Shown: one piece after another, positions 35,215 to 43,275 of the stretch | Numbering within the stretch: position 1 is the first letter of the stretch | Layout: every line of letters starts with the position of its first letter | From: Spirosoma endophyticum | Lineage (GTDB): Bacteria; Bacteroidota; Bacteroidia; Cytophagales; Spirosomataceae | Assembly (NCBI RefSeq): GCF_900112365.1 | Contig: NZ_FOLQ01000001.1 | Coordinates: 186,001 to 250,000 of the forward strand | DNA length: 64,000 nt | Reading direction: 5' to 3' | Notes under the pieces: generated by a model | What the model was told of the DNA's origin: nothing | What the model saw: only the letters and a program-made list of their open reading frames with translations | Databases searched by the model: none | Made by a program: the position numbers and the translations under genes

Positions 35215-36279
35215 TTACCGACAACGGAGCACACGCTCGCGTTTGGCCGACAGATCACCGACTGATTCGCCCCGTTGCCAGGCCGCGCAGGCCGCCATTT
35301 TATTCCCGGTTGCCCATTCGGCCAGGCCAATGGCATAATACAACTCGTCGACGGCTGCGTCCAGCTTTTCCGCCCGTCTGAATTCGGGGAGTGCCTTGTC
35401 CGGTTCTTTAACGCTCAGGAAATAGAGCCCCAGGGTTTGATGCGCCCAGGCATTCTGACCGTCGAGCCGAAGGGATTCCTGCACCAGGGGCACCGCTTCG
35501 GTTGGGCGATCCAGTTTCAGGAGTAGAAACGCCTTATTGTTCAGGTAATAGGGTTGATTCGACCGTACGGCTAATGCCCGCTCTACATAAGTGAGAGCCT
35601 CAGCGTAGTTTCCGGCATGAGCCAGTAATAAACTCTGGTTGTTCAGCGCGGCATCCTGATTAGGATTTAGTTGCAACGCCCGCCGAATGTCCTGATCAGC
35701 CTGTTCATAAGCTTTTTGACTGAAAAATAAGGCACCCCGATTCGTGAGGGCTTCTACGTTATCTGGCTGGAGCTGAACGGCCCGGTCGTAGGCTGCCTGA
35801 GCCTCTGCCGGTTTGTTGAGCCGTACATACGTATCGCCCAGCCGGGTTTGATAAAAGGTAGAATCTGTATACTGTTTTTCGATACGTTGTAAATCGGCCA
35901 GACTACCCGAAACGTCACCGGTTTCCAGGCGAACCTCTGCCCGGTTAAAATAAGCCGTGCCAAAATCAGGGTCGGCGTCGATAGCCCGGGTATAATCGGC
36001 GAGGGCACCTTCCCGATCGTCGTTTCGAAATTTTGCTAACCCCCGATTACTGTACGCATCCGCAAAGTCAGGCTTTTTCGCCAGCGCTTCCGAATAATAC
36101 CGGATGGCTTCCCGATACTCGCGTTTCTGCAATTGTACATTACCTTTCAGAAAAAACTGAGCCGCTTCATCGGTAGTATTGGAGCAGGAAAGGTTGATTA
36201 GTGATGAATGATAAATGATGAATACCCAAATGAACGAGTGGCAGAAAGAGTTGTCTACCTTTGTCAGTCTATACCCCAT
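35215..36279 (-). CDS. Tetratricopeptide-repeat protein, probable lipoprotein
   Basis: 354 aa from an ATG at 36279. After a Cys at residue 32 (HSSLINLSCSNTTDEAAQFF) nearly the whole protein is TPR units: AAQFFLKGNVQLQKREYREA, NRGLAKFRNDDREGALADYT, YFNRAEVRLETGDVSGSLAD and so on for about nine repeats to residue 340. The likely signal peptide is odd: its hydrophobic core (FIWVFIIYHSSLINL) is written by the ATGATGA-type intergenic repeat at 36192-36223, and the lipobox (NLSC) is poor. The original signal may have been replaced or extended by the repeat. TPR proteins act as scaffolds; the partner is unknown. Confidence 0.75.
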   Translation of the reverse strand: MGYRLTKVDNSFCHSFIWVFIIYHSSLINLSCSNTTDEAAQFFLKGNVQLQKREYREAIRYYSEALAKKPDFADAYSNRGLAKFRNDDREGALADYTRAIDADPDFGTAYFNRAEVRLETGDVSGSLADLQRIEKQYTDSTFYQTRLGDTYVRLNKPAEAQAAYDRAVQLQPDNVEALTNRGALFFSQKAYEQADQDIRRALQLNPNQDAALNNQSLLLAHAGNYAEALTYVERALAVRSNQPYYLNNKAFLLLKLDRPTEAVPLVQESLRLDGQNAWAHQTLGLYFLSVKEPDKALPEFRRAEKLDAAVDELYYAIGLAEWATGNKMAACAAWQRGESVGDLSAKRERVLRCR

Positions 36280-36319
36280 TGTCAAAACTAGTAATCATTC
36301 CTCATTAATCATTGTTACC
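36192..36319. repeat. ATGATGA-type inverted repeat between divergent genes
   Basis: The left arm (about 36192-36223) consists of GTGATGAATGATAAATGATG-like words, and the right arm (about 36290-36319) of AATCATTCCTCATTAATCAT-like words. In the best 22-base register 17 positions match as a reverse complement. The loop of about 66 bases holds a -7 element (TACCTTTG, 36256-36263). The left arm is coding sequence of the TPR gene on the minus strand; the right arm ends at the plus-strand start at 36320. Confidence 0.65.
36256..36263 (+). promoter_or_regulatory. -7 element TACCTTTG for the 82-aa gene
   Basis: TACCTTTG matches TAnnTTTG exactly. It lies in the loop of the inverted repeat, so the transcript for the gene at 36320 would carry the right arm in its leader. 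No convincing TTG at -33 is seen. Confidence 0.45.
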
Positions 36320-36568
36320 ATGCGTTTCGTTCAGGATATACCACACCCTCACTTCCGTATTGGACTCTACGCCTGGAACGGTAAATATATCGTCAAAATC
36401 GAAGCAGGCCCCTATGAACAAACGTACAAGATCAACGAAATGGATATGGTTGACCCCACCGCTGTGCACCAGATGCTCGACGAGCCGTTTCTTGATCGGG
36501 TCACAAAACGATTTGGAGAAATGGATACCGATTGGCAGGAAGCGGGCAACAGACACGATGTATTCTGA
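36320..36568 (+). CDS. Small conserved-looking protein, 82 aa
   Basis: The start at 36320 (MRFVQDIPHPHFRIGLYAWN) is preferred; the in-frame ATG at 36215 lies upstream of the likely promoter and would translate the repeat. The protein is soluble and acidic with several aromatic residues (NGKYIVKIEAGPYEQTYKIN) and looks like a single alpha/beta fold. I do not recognise the family with certainty; the pattern of an NGKYIVK...GPYEQTYKI strand pair is common in small Bacteroidota hypothetical proteins. It is followed by a long, shared terminator. Confidence 0.65.
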   Translation: MRFVQDIPHPHFRIGLYAWNGKYIVKIEAGPYEQTYKINEMDMVDPTAVHQMLDEPFLDRVTKRFGEMDTDWQEAGNRHDVF

Positions 36569-36599
36569 TTGATACCTACTACTACGTTCAGTAAGGAAC

Positions 36600-36651
36600 A
36601 AAAAAGATCGGTCGATGAGAAGAGCCTTCCTCTCATCGACCGATCTTTTTT
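36600..36651. terminator. Perfect 21-bp bidirectional terminator
   Basis: The arms, 36600-36620 and 36631-36651, are exact reverse complements: A6 followed by GATCGGTCGATGAGA, and its mirror ending in T6. The loop is AGAGCCTTCC. It separates the convergent 82-aa gene and the collagen-like lipoprotein gene and can serve both. Confidence 0.95.
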
Positions 36652-36664
36652 GGCATCTATTTTA

Positions 36665-37417
36665 TTAGTCAGGCAGGTTAAAGGCCTGTTTAACGGCGGC
36701 ATAATCATTGAAATCAACCGCCCCCACACGACCTTTTACACTACCGTACACTACGACGATACGATATTGCGGATAGGTAGCCAGCATGGTCCGATATACC
36801 TGATCTGGCTGAAACAACAGTTCCGGAATTGGATCATATGTGCCCGAAGAGGTGTTCAGAATACCTGAAAATATAAAGATCTTCGGCGAAAAGTAATTTT
36901 GGCCCAGAACATCCGTAACAATCTGGTACCTGGTGTAATCGTTGATATTGTTGGTCGTACGACCGGGAATTTTGACGGCGGCTGTTACGGTGTCCTGCTT
37001 GATACGTTCTACCAGCGTATAACCGGACGTCTGATCGAACGTAAGTTGTCCAAACTTATAGTAGACATAAATGACGCCCCTATCGATCGCGTCTTTTGTA
37101 AGCAAGGTATTTGACGTACTTGCCGGCACCAGTTGAACCCGGCTAAGGTTCGGGTATTTGAAAACAGTACCGCTTATATCAACGGCCTTCCAATCCGTGT
37201 AAACAACATTGGCATTACCCATTGGCCCGGTGGCACCCGCTACACCACTGGCTCCGGCAGGGCCCGTTGCACCTGCTGCTCCAGTCGCACCTGTTGCTCC
37301 AGTCGCACCCGTTGGTCCGGCAGGTCCTTCGGGACCTTTACAGGAAATAACAAGCATGAGCAACAGGGCTACCAGCCCGGTTCCGAATGTAACAAAGTGA
37401 GAAAAACGTACTTTCAT
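36665..37417 (-). CDS. Collagen-like lipoprotein
   Basis: 250 aa from the ATG at 37417 (MKVRFSHFVTFGTGLVALLL), since the longer frame adds residues without a signal. The signal ends in a lipobox (VISC). Directly after the Cys is a collagen-like Gly-X-Y stretch of about 45 residues (GPEGPAGPTGATGATGATG and so on, interrupted once by VA). The remaining domain of about 170 residues (VVYTDWKAVDISGTVFKYPN, GVIYVYYKFGQLTFDQTSGY) is not recognised; it may be a beta-sandwich. Such proteins are common on the Bacteroidota surface and may extend the domain away from the membrane. A near-consensus -7 (TAACTTTT) is six bases before the start. Confidence 0.85.
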   Translation of the reverse strand: MKVRFSHFVTFGTGLVALLLMLVISCKGPEGPAGPTGATGATGATGAAGATGPAGASGVAGATGPMGNANVVYTDWKAVDISGTVFKYPNLSRVQLVPASTSNTLLTKDAIDRGVIYVYYKFGQLTFDQTSGYTLVERIKQDTVTAAVKIPGRTTNNINDYTRYQIVTDVLGQNYFSPKIFIFSGILNTSSGTYDPIPELLFQPDQVYRTMLATYPQYRIVVVYGSVKGRVGAVDFNDYAAVKQAFNLPD

Positions 37418-37977
37418 AGTTTTAAAAGTTAAAAATGAATTTAGAATGAAAAGGCCCGACAAGTAATCTGGATCGATGACTTGCAAAAATCGTCAATATA
37501 CAGCAATCTTTTGTATTCTACCCATTTTCAAAAATACAACAATTGATTCTAGGTAAGCGCACCTGAAACTAAAAATAGTACTAAACCCTATCAATAAGCC
37601 TATAACAGACTATATCTATCGTATCGGATAATAAAACAATACCAATCATTGGTCAGCACAGCGTTATTGGCTGAATGTATTCCAGGTGCTCTTTACCAGT
37701 CGATCATGGGTATAACTAACTAAACCAGGCTGCTGTTTGACAAGCGCATCAGGCATTGCTTCATTCAATGCCTGTCTCGGTCCCTCATCCGGCTGATAAC
37801 CAGTAAAATGAGAGGATTAGCACGGAGCCAGAAGCAACAGAAATATGCATAATACCATAGGATAAAACGGGTTTTTTATCTAGTGGCTAATTACAGGGAC
37901 GGGTTTTTTAGCACCCGTTCAAACTTATGCTCACCGGAGAGTAAAGGTATCCGGCTCATGTATAGGGAATAAATTTT
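37418..37977. other. Gene-free region upstream of the sulfite/nitrite reductase promoters
   Basis: About 560 bases with no convincing gene. It holds a clean hairpin at 37750-37774 (CAGGCATTG, 7-base loop, CAATGCCTG) and a smaller one around 37898-37918 (ACGGG, loop, CCCGT). I cannot assign a known riboswitch. Its far end merges into the promoter and leader of the gene at 38168. Confidence 0.45.
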
Positions 37978-38010
37978 GCCTATGCCTATGCCTATTAGGC
38001 CCTAACTTTG
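37978..38010 (+). promoter_or_regulatory. Upstream sulfite reductase promoter with a hexanucleotide repeat in the spacer
   Basis: TAACTTTG at 38003-38010 matches TAnnTTTG, and a TTTTG ends at 37978. Between them lie three tandem copies of GCCTAT (37978-37995) followed by TAGGC. The spacer from TTG (37976-37978) to the -7 element is 24 bases, slightly long; with two copies it would be 18, close to optimal. Confidence 0.5.
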
Positions 38011-38080
38011 TATAACCGCTCCTTATCGTCCATAACCAGAAGTTGGGCACCCGTCGAACTTAATCAATGCCAATAGGTTT

Positions 38081-38088
38081 TATATTTG
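38081..38088 (+). promoter_or_regulatory. Downstream sulfite reductase promoter, -7 element TATATTTG
   Basis: TATATTTG is an exact TAnnTTTG match 79 bases before the ATG at 38168. I find no TTG at the proper -33 distance. A transcript from here would start near 38095, directly ahead of the hairpin at 38101-38120. Confidence 0.5.
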
Positions 38089-38100
38089 TACATGTATAAG

Positions 38101-38128
38101 ACGCCGGAGTAACCCGGCGTTTCGTTTT
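38101..38128 (+). terminator. Terminator-like hairpin in the sulfite reductase leader
   Basis: ACGCCGG (38101-38107) pairs perfectly with CCGGCGT (38114-38120) around the loop AGTAAC and is followed by TTCGTTTT. It lies between the -7 elements and the start codon at 38168, 40 bases before the gene, where it could attenuate transcription. Confidence 0.65.
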
Positions 38129-38167
38129 AAGAAATAAGTTGATAAATCCTATAGACTACATACCATT

Positions 38168-40312
38168 ATGTCTATCCTACTAACCGACAACGTAAGCAAA
38201 GCCGCCCGCCGTGACATTCTGGACCTTGAACAGAAAATCAGTTCGTTCCGCTCCGGAGATATAGCCGATGAAGCGTTTCGGAAATTCCGGCTCACGCGGG
38301 GGGTGTATGGCCAGCGGCAACCTGGTGTGCAGATGATTCGCATCAAACTGCCCCACGGACGGATTACGGCCGACCAGCTCGTTCGCATTGCCGATCTATC
38401 GGATACCTATGCGACAGGCAATCTCCACGCGACTACCCGGCAGGATATTCAACTACACTTTGTCAAACTGGCTGACTCGCCCCAACTCTGGGCCGACCTC
38501 GAAGACGCCGGCATTACACTCAAGGAAGCCTGTGGCAACACCGTTCGGAACGTAACAGGTTCGGCTCGGGCAGGTGTCGATCCCGAAGAGCCATTCGATA
38601 TTACTCCCTACGCCTATTCCATTTTTGATTATTTCCTGCGCAATCCAATTTGCCAGGACATGGGTCGGAAATTCAAGATTTCCGTTTCATCGAGTGAAAA
38701 GGATTCGGCCTATGGGTATATGCACGATGTAGGGTTAGTGGCCCGTATTCAGGATGGCAAACAGGGTTTCAAGGTAATGCTCGGTGGGGGTTTGGGCGCG
38801 CAACCTTTTTCGGCGCAGACGGCCTTTGAATTTCTGGAAGAAGACCGCGTTATTCCATTTATAGAAGGCGTTATTCGGGTATTCGATCGCTACGGCGAAC
38901 GTCAGAAACGCCACAAAGCCCGGATGAAGTACCTGCTGAATGACATTGGGCTGGACGAACTGCTACGTCGGGTAGACGAAGAAACACGGGCGTTGAAAAA
39001 CAAAACGTTTACCATTGACAGTTTACCGTCTTTGGATTCGAAACAATATTCAAACCGTCCGGAGGTCAGTAACTGCGTTCTCCAGACCGAAAACCCAAAA
39101 CTGAACGCCTGGTTCAAGACCAATGTGTTCGAGCAAAAGCAGACGGGCTGGTATGCCGTGCAGCTACGGGTTTTGCTGGGCGACATGCATTCGGATACCG
39201 CCCGGGCACTTGCTCAGCTTGTGAAGCAATATGCGGCCGATGACATTCGGGTAACGGTAAACCAGGGTTATTTGCTACGCTATATCCGGCCGGAGGATCT
39301 TACGGCTGTATTCGACGCGCTTGACGCACTGGGTCTGGCTGATCCTGGCTTCGACACCACCGCCGATATTACGACCTGCCCCGGCACCGATACGTGTAAC
39401 CTCGCTATTTCAAGCAGTTACGGCATCACCCGGGCCCTGGAACGGATGATGCACGACGAATTTCCGGACCTGGTTTACAACGACGACATCAAAATCAAGA
39501 TTTCGGGTTGCATGAACGGCTGCGGGCAGCATTCGGTTGCCAACATCGGTTATCATGGTTCCTCACTCAAAAATGGTGCCTACGTATTACCGGCCCTGCA
39601 GGTATTGCTGGGTGGGGGTTTCAACGGAAAAGGCGAAGGGCTGATTGCCGATAAGGTCATTAAGATTCCGGCCAAACGCGGCCCCGACTCCCTACGGGTT
39701 TTACTACGTGACGCTGAAGCGAACAGCCTGGACGGCGAATACTACAGTGACTACTACGCTCGCCAGGGTAAAAACTATTTTTATCAGCTCCTGAAGCCGC
39801 TGGCCGATCTGAAAACGCTGGTCGACAGCGATTACATTGACTGGGACCATACCGAACAGTACGTTACGGAAGTCGGTATTGGCGAATGCGCCAGCGTGCT
39901 GATTGACCTGGTGGCCACTACGTTAACCGAAGCCGCCGAGAAATTAGGGTGGGCACGGGAAGCGATTACCGAAAGCCGCTGGGCCGATGCGTTGTATCAT
40001 ACGTACAATGTATACATAACGGGCGCACGGGCCGCGTTGATGAGCCGCGACATTCCAACCAACACACAACACGGTATTGTGAGCGATTTTGATAAAACCT
40101 TCGCTGGCGAAACCGATTTTCACCAGGCGGAAGGCGAGTTTAAAGCGTTGGTATTCAGTATCAATAAGGAAGAGCCGTCGGAAGAATTTGCCCACCGGTT
40201 TATTGCACAGGCAGAAGCCTTCTTACAAGCGGTTCAGACCTACCGGGAAGCCCAGATTGAACTGGAAGGCCTTCCCGAACTACAGGCTTTAACCCAGGCG
40301 CAGGACAGCTAG
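38168..40312 (+). CDS. Siroheme sulfite/nitrite reductase
   Basis: 714 aa. The protein reduces sulfite to sulfide or nitrite to ammonia with six electrons, probably from ferredoxin, for assimilation. The duplicated ferredoxin-like and siroheme domains are visible, and the 4Fe-4S/siroheme ligands are C404 and C410 (TTCPGTDTCNLA) and C448 and C452 (KISGCMNGCGQHS). Sequence features near RLTRGVYGQRQPGVQMIRIK and ATTRQDIQLHFVKL also fit. The tail of about 120 residues (after DLVATTLTEAAEKLG) has helical HEPN-like character and is longer than in plain sulfite reductases. The SUMT gene for siroheme follows. Sulfite versus nitrite cannot be told from this sequence alone. Confidence 0.9.
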   Translation: MSILLTDNVSKAARRDILDLEQKISSFRSGDIADEAFRKFRLTRGVYGQRQPGVQMIRIKLPHGRITADQLVRIADLSDTYATGNLHATTRQDIQLHFVKLADSPQLWADLEDAGITLKEACGNTVRNVTGSARAGVDPEEPFDITPYAYSIFDYFLRNPICQDMGRKFKISVSSSEKDSAYGYMHDVGLVARIQDGKQGFKVMLGGGLGAQPFSAQTAFEFLEEDRVIPFIEGVIRVFDRYGERQKRHKARMKYLLNDIGLDELLRRVDEETRALKNKTFTIDSLPSLDSKQYSNRPEVSNCVLQTENPKLNAWFKTNVFEQKQTGWYAVQLRVLLGDMHSDTARALAQLVKQYAADDIRVTVNQGYLLRYIRPEDLTAVFDALDALGLADPGFDTTADITTCPGTDTCNLAISSSYGITRALERMMHDEFPDLVYNDDIKIKISGCMNGCGQHSVANIGYHGSSLKNGAYVLPALQVLLGGGFNGKGEGLIADKVIKIPAKRGPDSLRVLLRDAEANSLDGEYYSDYYARQGKNYFYQLLKPLADLKTLVDSDYIDWDHTEQYVTEVGIGECASVLIDLVATTLTEAAEKLGWAREAITESRWADALYHTYNVYITGARAALMSRDIPTNTQHGIVSDFDKTFAGETDFHQAEGEFKALVFSINKEEPSEEFAHRFIAQAEAFLQAVQTYREAQIELEGLPELQALTQAQDS

Positions 40313-40316
40313 CATT

Positions 40317-40384
40317 CAATTATGAATGATAAATGATAAATGCATTAGAACCGCCTAATAATTCATCATTCATAATTCATCATT
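40317..40384. repeat. ATGATAA-type inverted repeat between the reductase and cobA
   Basis: The left arm (40317-40342) has words like CAATTATGAATGATAAATG; the right arm (40360-40384) has ATTCATCATTCATAATTCAT and is its imperfect reverse complement. It starts four bases after the stop codon at 40312 and ends six bases before the ATG at 40391. Confidence 0.85.
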
Positions 40385-40390
40385 GAAACT

Positions 40391-41143
40391 ATGAAACTCA
40401 CTCTTGTAGGCGCGGGTCCGGGCGATCCGGACCTGATAACGGTAAAAGGAATTCGGGCGTTACAGCAGGCCGATGTGGTTATGTATGACGCACTGGTCCA
40501 TCCCGATTTGCTCGACCATTGCCACCCTGATGCGCTTAAGGTGTATGTAGGCAAGCGCCGGGGCGCGTATTCGTGTATGCAGGAAGACATCAATCCGTTG
40601 ATCGTGCACTATGCCCAACAATACGGACACGTTGTACGGCTCAAGGGCGGAGACTCGTTCGTGTTCGGGCGGGGGTATGAGGAAATTGAGTTTGCCCGTC
40701 AGCATGGGATCGAAACCCAGGTCATTCCGGGTATTTCGAGTAGTTACGCGGTGCCCGCTTCCGTCGGCATTCCGCTGACGACTCGGGGCATTTCGGAAAG
40801 TTTCTGGGTCGTAACGGGAACCACGAAAGCCGGACAACTCTCTACTGACCTTCAGCTGGCAGCCCAGTCATCGGCCACGGTTGTTATACTGATGGGTATG
40901 CATAAGTTGGCCGAGATCACCGCTGTTTTTGCAAACTGCGGCAAAGGCGAAACCCCCGTGGCGATTATCCAGAATGGTACGTTAGCCGACCAGCAAATGA
41001 TCGTCGGGCGCGTATCGACTATAGAAGAACAAGTAGCGTCGGGTACGATTGGCAATCCGGCCATCATCGTGATTGGTAACGTGGCCGCCCTGGCACAAAC
41101 CGACATCACAACAGCCATTCAACTGGCTAATACATCTAATTAA
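40391..41143 (+). CDS. cobA: Uroporphyrinogen-III C-methyltransferase (SUMT)
   Basis: 250 aa. SUMT adds two methyl groups from S-adenosylmethionine to uroporphyrinogen III, giving precorrin-2, the branch point to siroheme and cobalamin. Motifs: KLTLVGAGPGDPDLITVKGI, ADVVMYDALVHPDLL, VVRLKGGDSFVFGRGYEEIE and IPGISSSYAVPASVGIPLTT, and the later GMHKLAEI and PAIIVIGNVAAL. Its place right after the siroheme reductase implies that it serves siroheme here. The CysG dehydrogenase/chelatase domain is absent, so oxidation and iron insertion need other proteins. A large inverted repeat follows. Confidence 0.93.
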   Translation: MKLTLVGAGPGDPDLITVKGIRALQQADVVMYDALVHPDLLDHCHPDALKVYVGKRRGAYSCMQEDINPLIVHYAQQYGHVVRLKGGDSFVFGRGYEEIEFARQHGIETQVIPGISSSYAVPASVGIPLTTRGISESFWVVTGTTKAGQLSTDLQLAAQSSATVVILMGMHKLAEITAVFANCGKGETPVAIIQNGTLADQQMIVGRVSTIEEQVASGTIGNPAIIVIGNVAALAQTDITTAIQLANTSN

Positions 41144-41219
41144 GGTAATACCGGGTGTCAACCCGGCGCAGTGAAGATTCGATTACTTGCGTCGGCTTGA
41201 AACCGGTGACACTTTAATT
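41138..41219. repeat. Large imperfect palindrome between convergent cobA and kup
   Basis: AATTAAGGTAATACCGGGTG and the continuation TCAACCCGGCGCA (41138-41170) are mirrored, imperfectly, by the right side (41187-41219), whose reverse complement begins AATTAAAGTGTCACCGGTTT and goes on through CAAGCCGACGCA. The arms reach into both convergent stop codons and include smaller internal hairpins (ACCGGGT, ACCCGGC). It may be a bidirectional terminator of the word-repeat kind. Confidence 0.75.
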
Positions 41220-43206
41220 AGAATTTTCCAGCGTGACTATGATTTGTCTGTTTGGGGATGATGCGCTCTAAAGGCAACAGTTTAGGGGTGGCCAATACCA
41301 GGGGAACTTCCTCAACGACAATATTACTGGTATCCAGCCCGTAAGTCGCCTGGGGGGTCAGAGAAATATATTTAAGGGCCAGATAGCCATTCATGATAAT
41401 CTGCTGACCAATCGACAGGTCATTGTCGTAGGACAAGAATCGCTTAAAAAGTACGAATCGAAAATCGCCGGGCACGCGGTGTACATTGAGCGATTGATAC
41501 CGGCTTTCCACCGTTACTTCCTTATTTTTTTCCAGCTCCGACACAACCATCCGGAATAACAGGTTGATCCGTGGCTCCACGCGAAAGCCTAAAAAGAACG
41601 TAATAAAGTAGACATCCTCCTGTGCTAATGTATCTACTTTATAGCGCATCCCATACGGATCATCCTCGACAACAACATGGATAAACCAGTAGATATCAGC
41701 CCGTTTGGGCGCACGGTTCAGGATGGAATAAAGAATTTCCGACTCAATTTCCTTAGCATCCTCTGCGGTGGTCATATACACCAGATGCGTAGCGAATTTG
41801 GGGATTGACGGGTCATTGCTGAGGGCTTTCAGGACGTTCAGGTTACCCGGCAGCGAATCATACTGAATAAACGTTTTCAGGATTGACTCACCCTGATGCC
41901 AGAACAACATCAGCGCCATCAACAGCACCCCAAGCGTAACCGATATCCAGCCGCCCTCTTCAAACTTAACCAGGTTAGCCGCTAAAAACGTGATTTCAAC
42001 GATCAGAAAAACCCCAGTAATCAGGACAGTGAAAACCGCATTTGCCTTTTTATGCCGCAAGTAGGCGTTGATGAGAATCGTGGACATGAGCATCGTCAAG
42101 GTAACGGCCAGGCCAAAAGCCGCTTCCATGTTTTTCGACTCGCGGAAGTGCAATACGATCAAAATACACCCCACCATCAGCCCCCAGTTCACGAAGGGTA
42201 CGTATAGCTGACCCCGTTCATCTGACGGATACGCCACGCGTTGACGAGGCCAGAAAGTTAGCCGCATGGCCTCCCCAACGAGCGTAAAGGCGCCACTGAT
42301 TAAGGCCTGTGAGGCAATGATGGTCGCCATGGTCGCCAGAATAATACTGAATACGACGATAGGAGCCGGCACAATGCTGTAAAATGGACTGGTTTCGCTT
42401 AACCGGGTGCCCAGGTGCTGCATGAGCCAGGCCGTTTGTCCGGCATAGGAAAGCAGCAGGGTAAGTTTTACGTAGGCCCAGCTCACCCGAATGTTACCCC
42501 GGCCACAATGGCCCATGTCGGAGTAAAGTGCCTCTGCTCCGGTTGTACAGAGGAAAATACCCCCCAACAGCCAGAAACCACCGGGATATTGCATTAATAA
42601 GCGAGCACCGTATAGTGGGTTGATGGCTTTCAGGACCGAGGGATGTGCCCATAAAGCATAGAAGCCAATAGCGCCGATAAAGGTAAACCAAACCAGCATA
42701 ACCGGTCCAAACAACCGGCCTAATTGCTGCGTGCCAAACTGCTGGCTCACAAACAGGGCAATCAGAATCCCGATGACAATCGGCACCGTATTGAGTTTCG
42801 GATCGAAAATCAATAGACCTTCAATAGCCGACGCTACCGAAATGGGTGGTGTGATCAGTCCGTCGGCCAGCAGGAACGCCCCACCGATAATAGCCGGGTA
42901 CATGAGCCAGCGTCCTGAAAACTTACGCACCAGGGCATAGAGCGAAAAAATCCCCCCCTCGCCGTTGTTGTCAGCGCGGAGGGTAATAATTACGTATTTG
43001 ATCGTTGTCTGGAGGGTCAGTGTCCAGATCACGCACGACAGCGTGCCCAGCACCAGCGTTTCGGATAGCTCCTTGCCGCGCATAACGGCGGCCAGCGTGT
43101 ATAAAGGGGACGTACCTATATCACCAAAAACGATACCAATGGCGATCAGCAGACCTTGTGGGGATACTTTATTAATGGAATAAGACGACATACGGGAGAT
43201 AGACAC
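41218..43206 (-). CDS. kup: Potassium uptake protein Kup
   Basis: 662 aa. Kup is a proton-coupled potassium importer of the inner membrane. Family motifs: GLLIAIGIVFGDIGTSPLYT, RADNNGEGGIFSLYALV, GALTLVGEAM-like SGAFTLVGEAMRLTFWPRQR. About twelve membrane helices (residues 15-450) are followed by a cytosolic C-terminal domain of about 200 residues (TTAEDAKEIESEILYSILN). The ATG at 43206 is 70 bases downstream of hisS on the same strand; an ATG at 43191 is also possible. The gap contains the inverted repeat TATTTACG/CGTAAATA. The stop codon lies inside the palindrome shared with cobA. Confidence 0.95.
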   Translation of the reverse strand: MSISRMSSYSINKVSPQGLLIAIGIVFGDIGTSPLYTLAAVMRGKELSETLVLGTLSCVIWTLTLQTTIKYVIITLRADNNGEGGIFSLYALVRKFSGRWLMYPAIIGGAFLLADGLITPPISVASAIEGLLIFDPKLNTVPIVIGILIALFVSQQFGTQQLGRLFGPVMLVWFTFIGAIGFYALWAHPSVLKAINPLYGARLLMQYPGGFWLLGGIFLCTTGAEALYSDMGHCGRGNIRVSWAYVKLTLLLSYAGQTAWLMQHLGTRLSETSPFYSIVPAPIVVFSIILATMATIIASQALISGAFTLVGEAMRLTFWPRQRVAYPSDERGQLYVPFVNWGLMVGCILIVLHFRESKNMEAAFGLAVTLTMLMSTILINAYLRHKKANAVFTVLITGVFLIVEITFLAANLVKFEEGGWISVTLGVLLMALMLFWHQGESILKTFIQYDSLPGNLNVLKALSNDPSIPKFATHLVYMTTAEDAKEIESEILYSILNRAPKRADIYWFIHVVVEDDPYGMRYKVDTLAQEDVYFITFFLGFRVEPRINLLFRMVVSELEKNKEVTVESRYQSLNVHRVPGDFRFVLFKRFLSYDNDLSIGQQIIMNGYLALKYISLTPQATYGLDTSNIVVEEVPLVLATPKLLPLERIIPKQTNHSHAGKF

Positions 43207-43211
43207 CCATC

Positions 43212-43238
43212 TATTTACGTGAACCGGTACCGTAAATA
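43212..43238. promoter_or_regulatory. Inverted repeat ahead of kup, candidate operator
   Basis: TATTTACG (43212-43219) and CGTAAATA (43231-43238) form perfect 8-base arms around TGAACCGGTAC, which contains the palindrome ACCGGT. The centre is about 20 bases ahead of the kup start, where a repressor or activator could bind. No TAnnTTTG motif is seen on the minus strand here. Confidence 0.5.
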
Positions 43239-43275
43239 AACCGTATTCTAACCGCTACAGGGTATTAAATCTGCA

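Noticed and set aside
37209-37400. A Pro/Ala/Val-rich plus-strand frame opposite the collagen-like gene
   Set aside because: It is the reverse translation of the Gly-X-Y repeat and not a separate gene.
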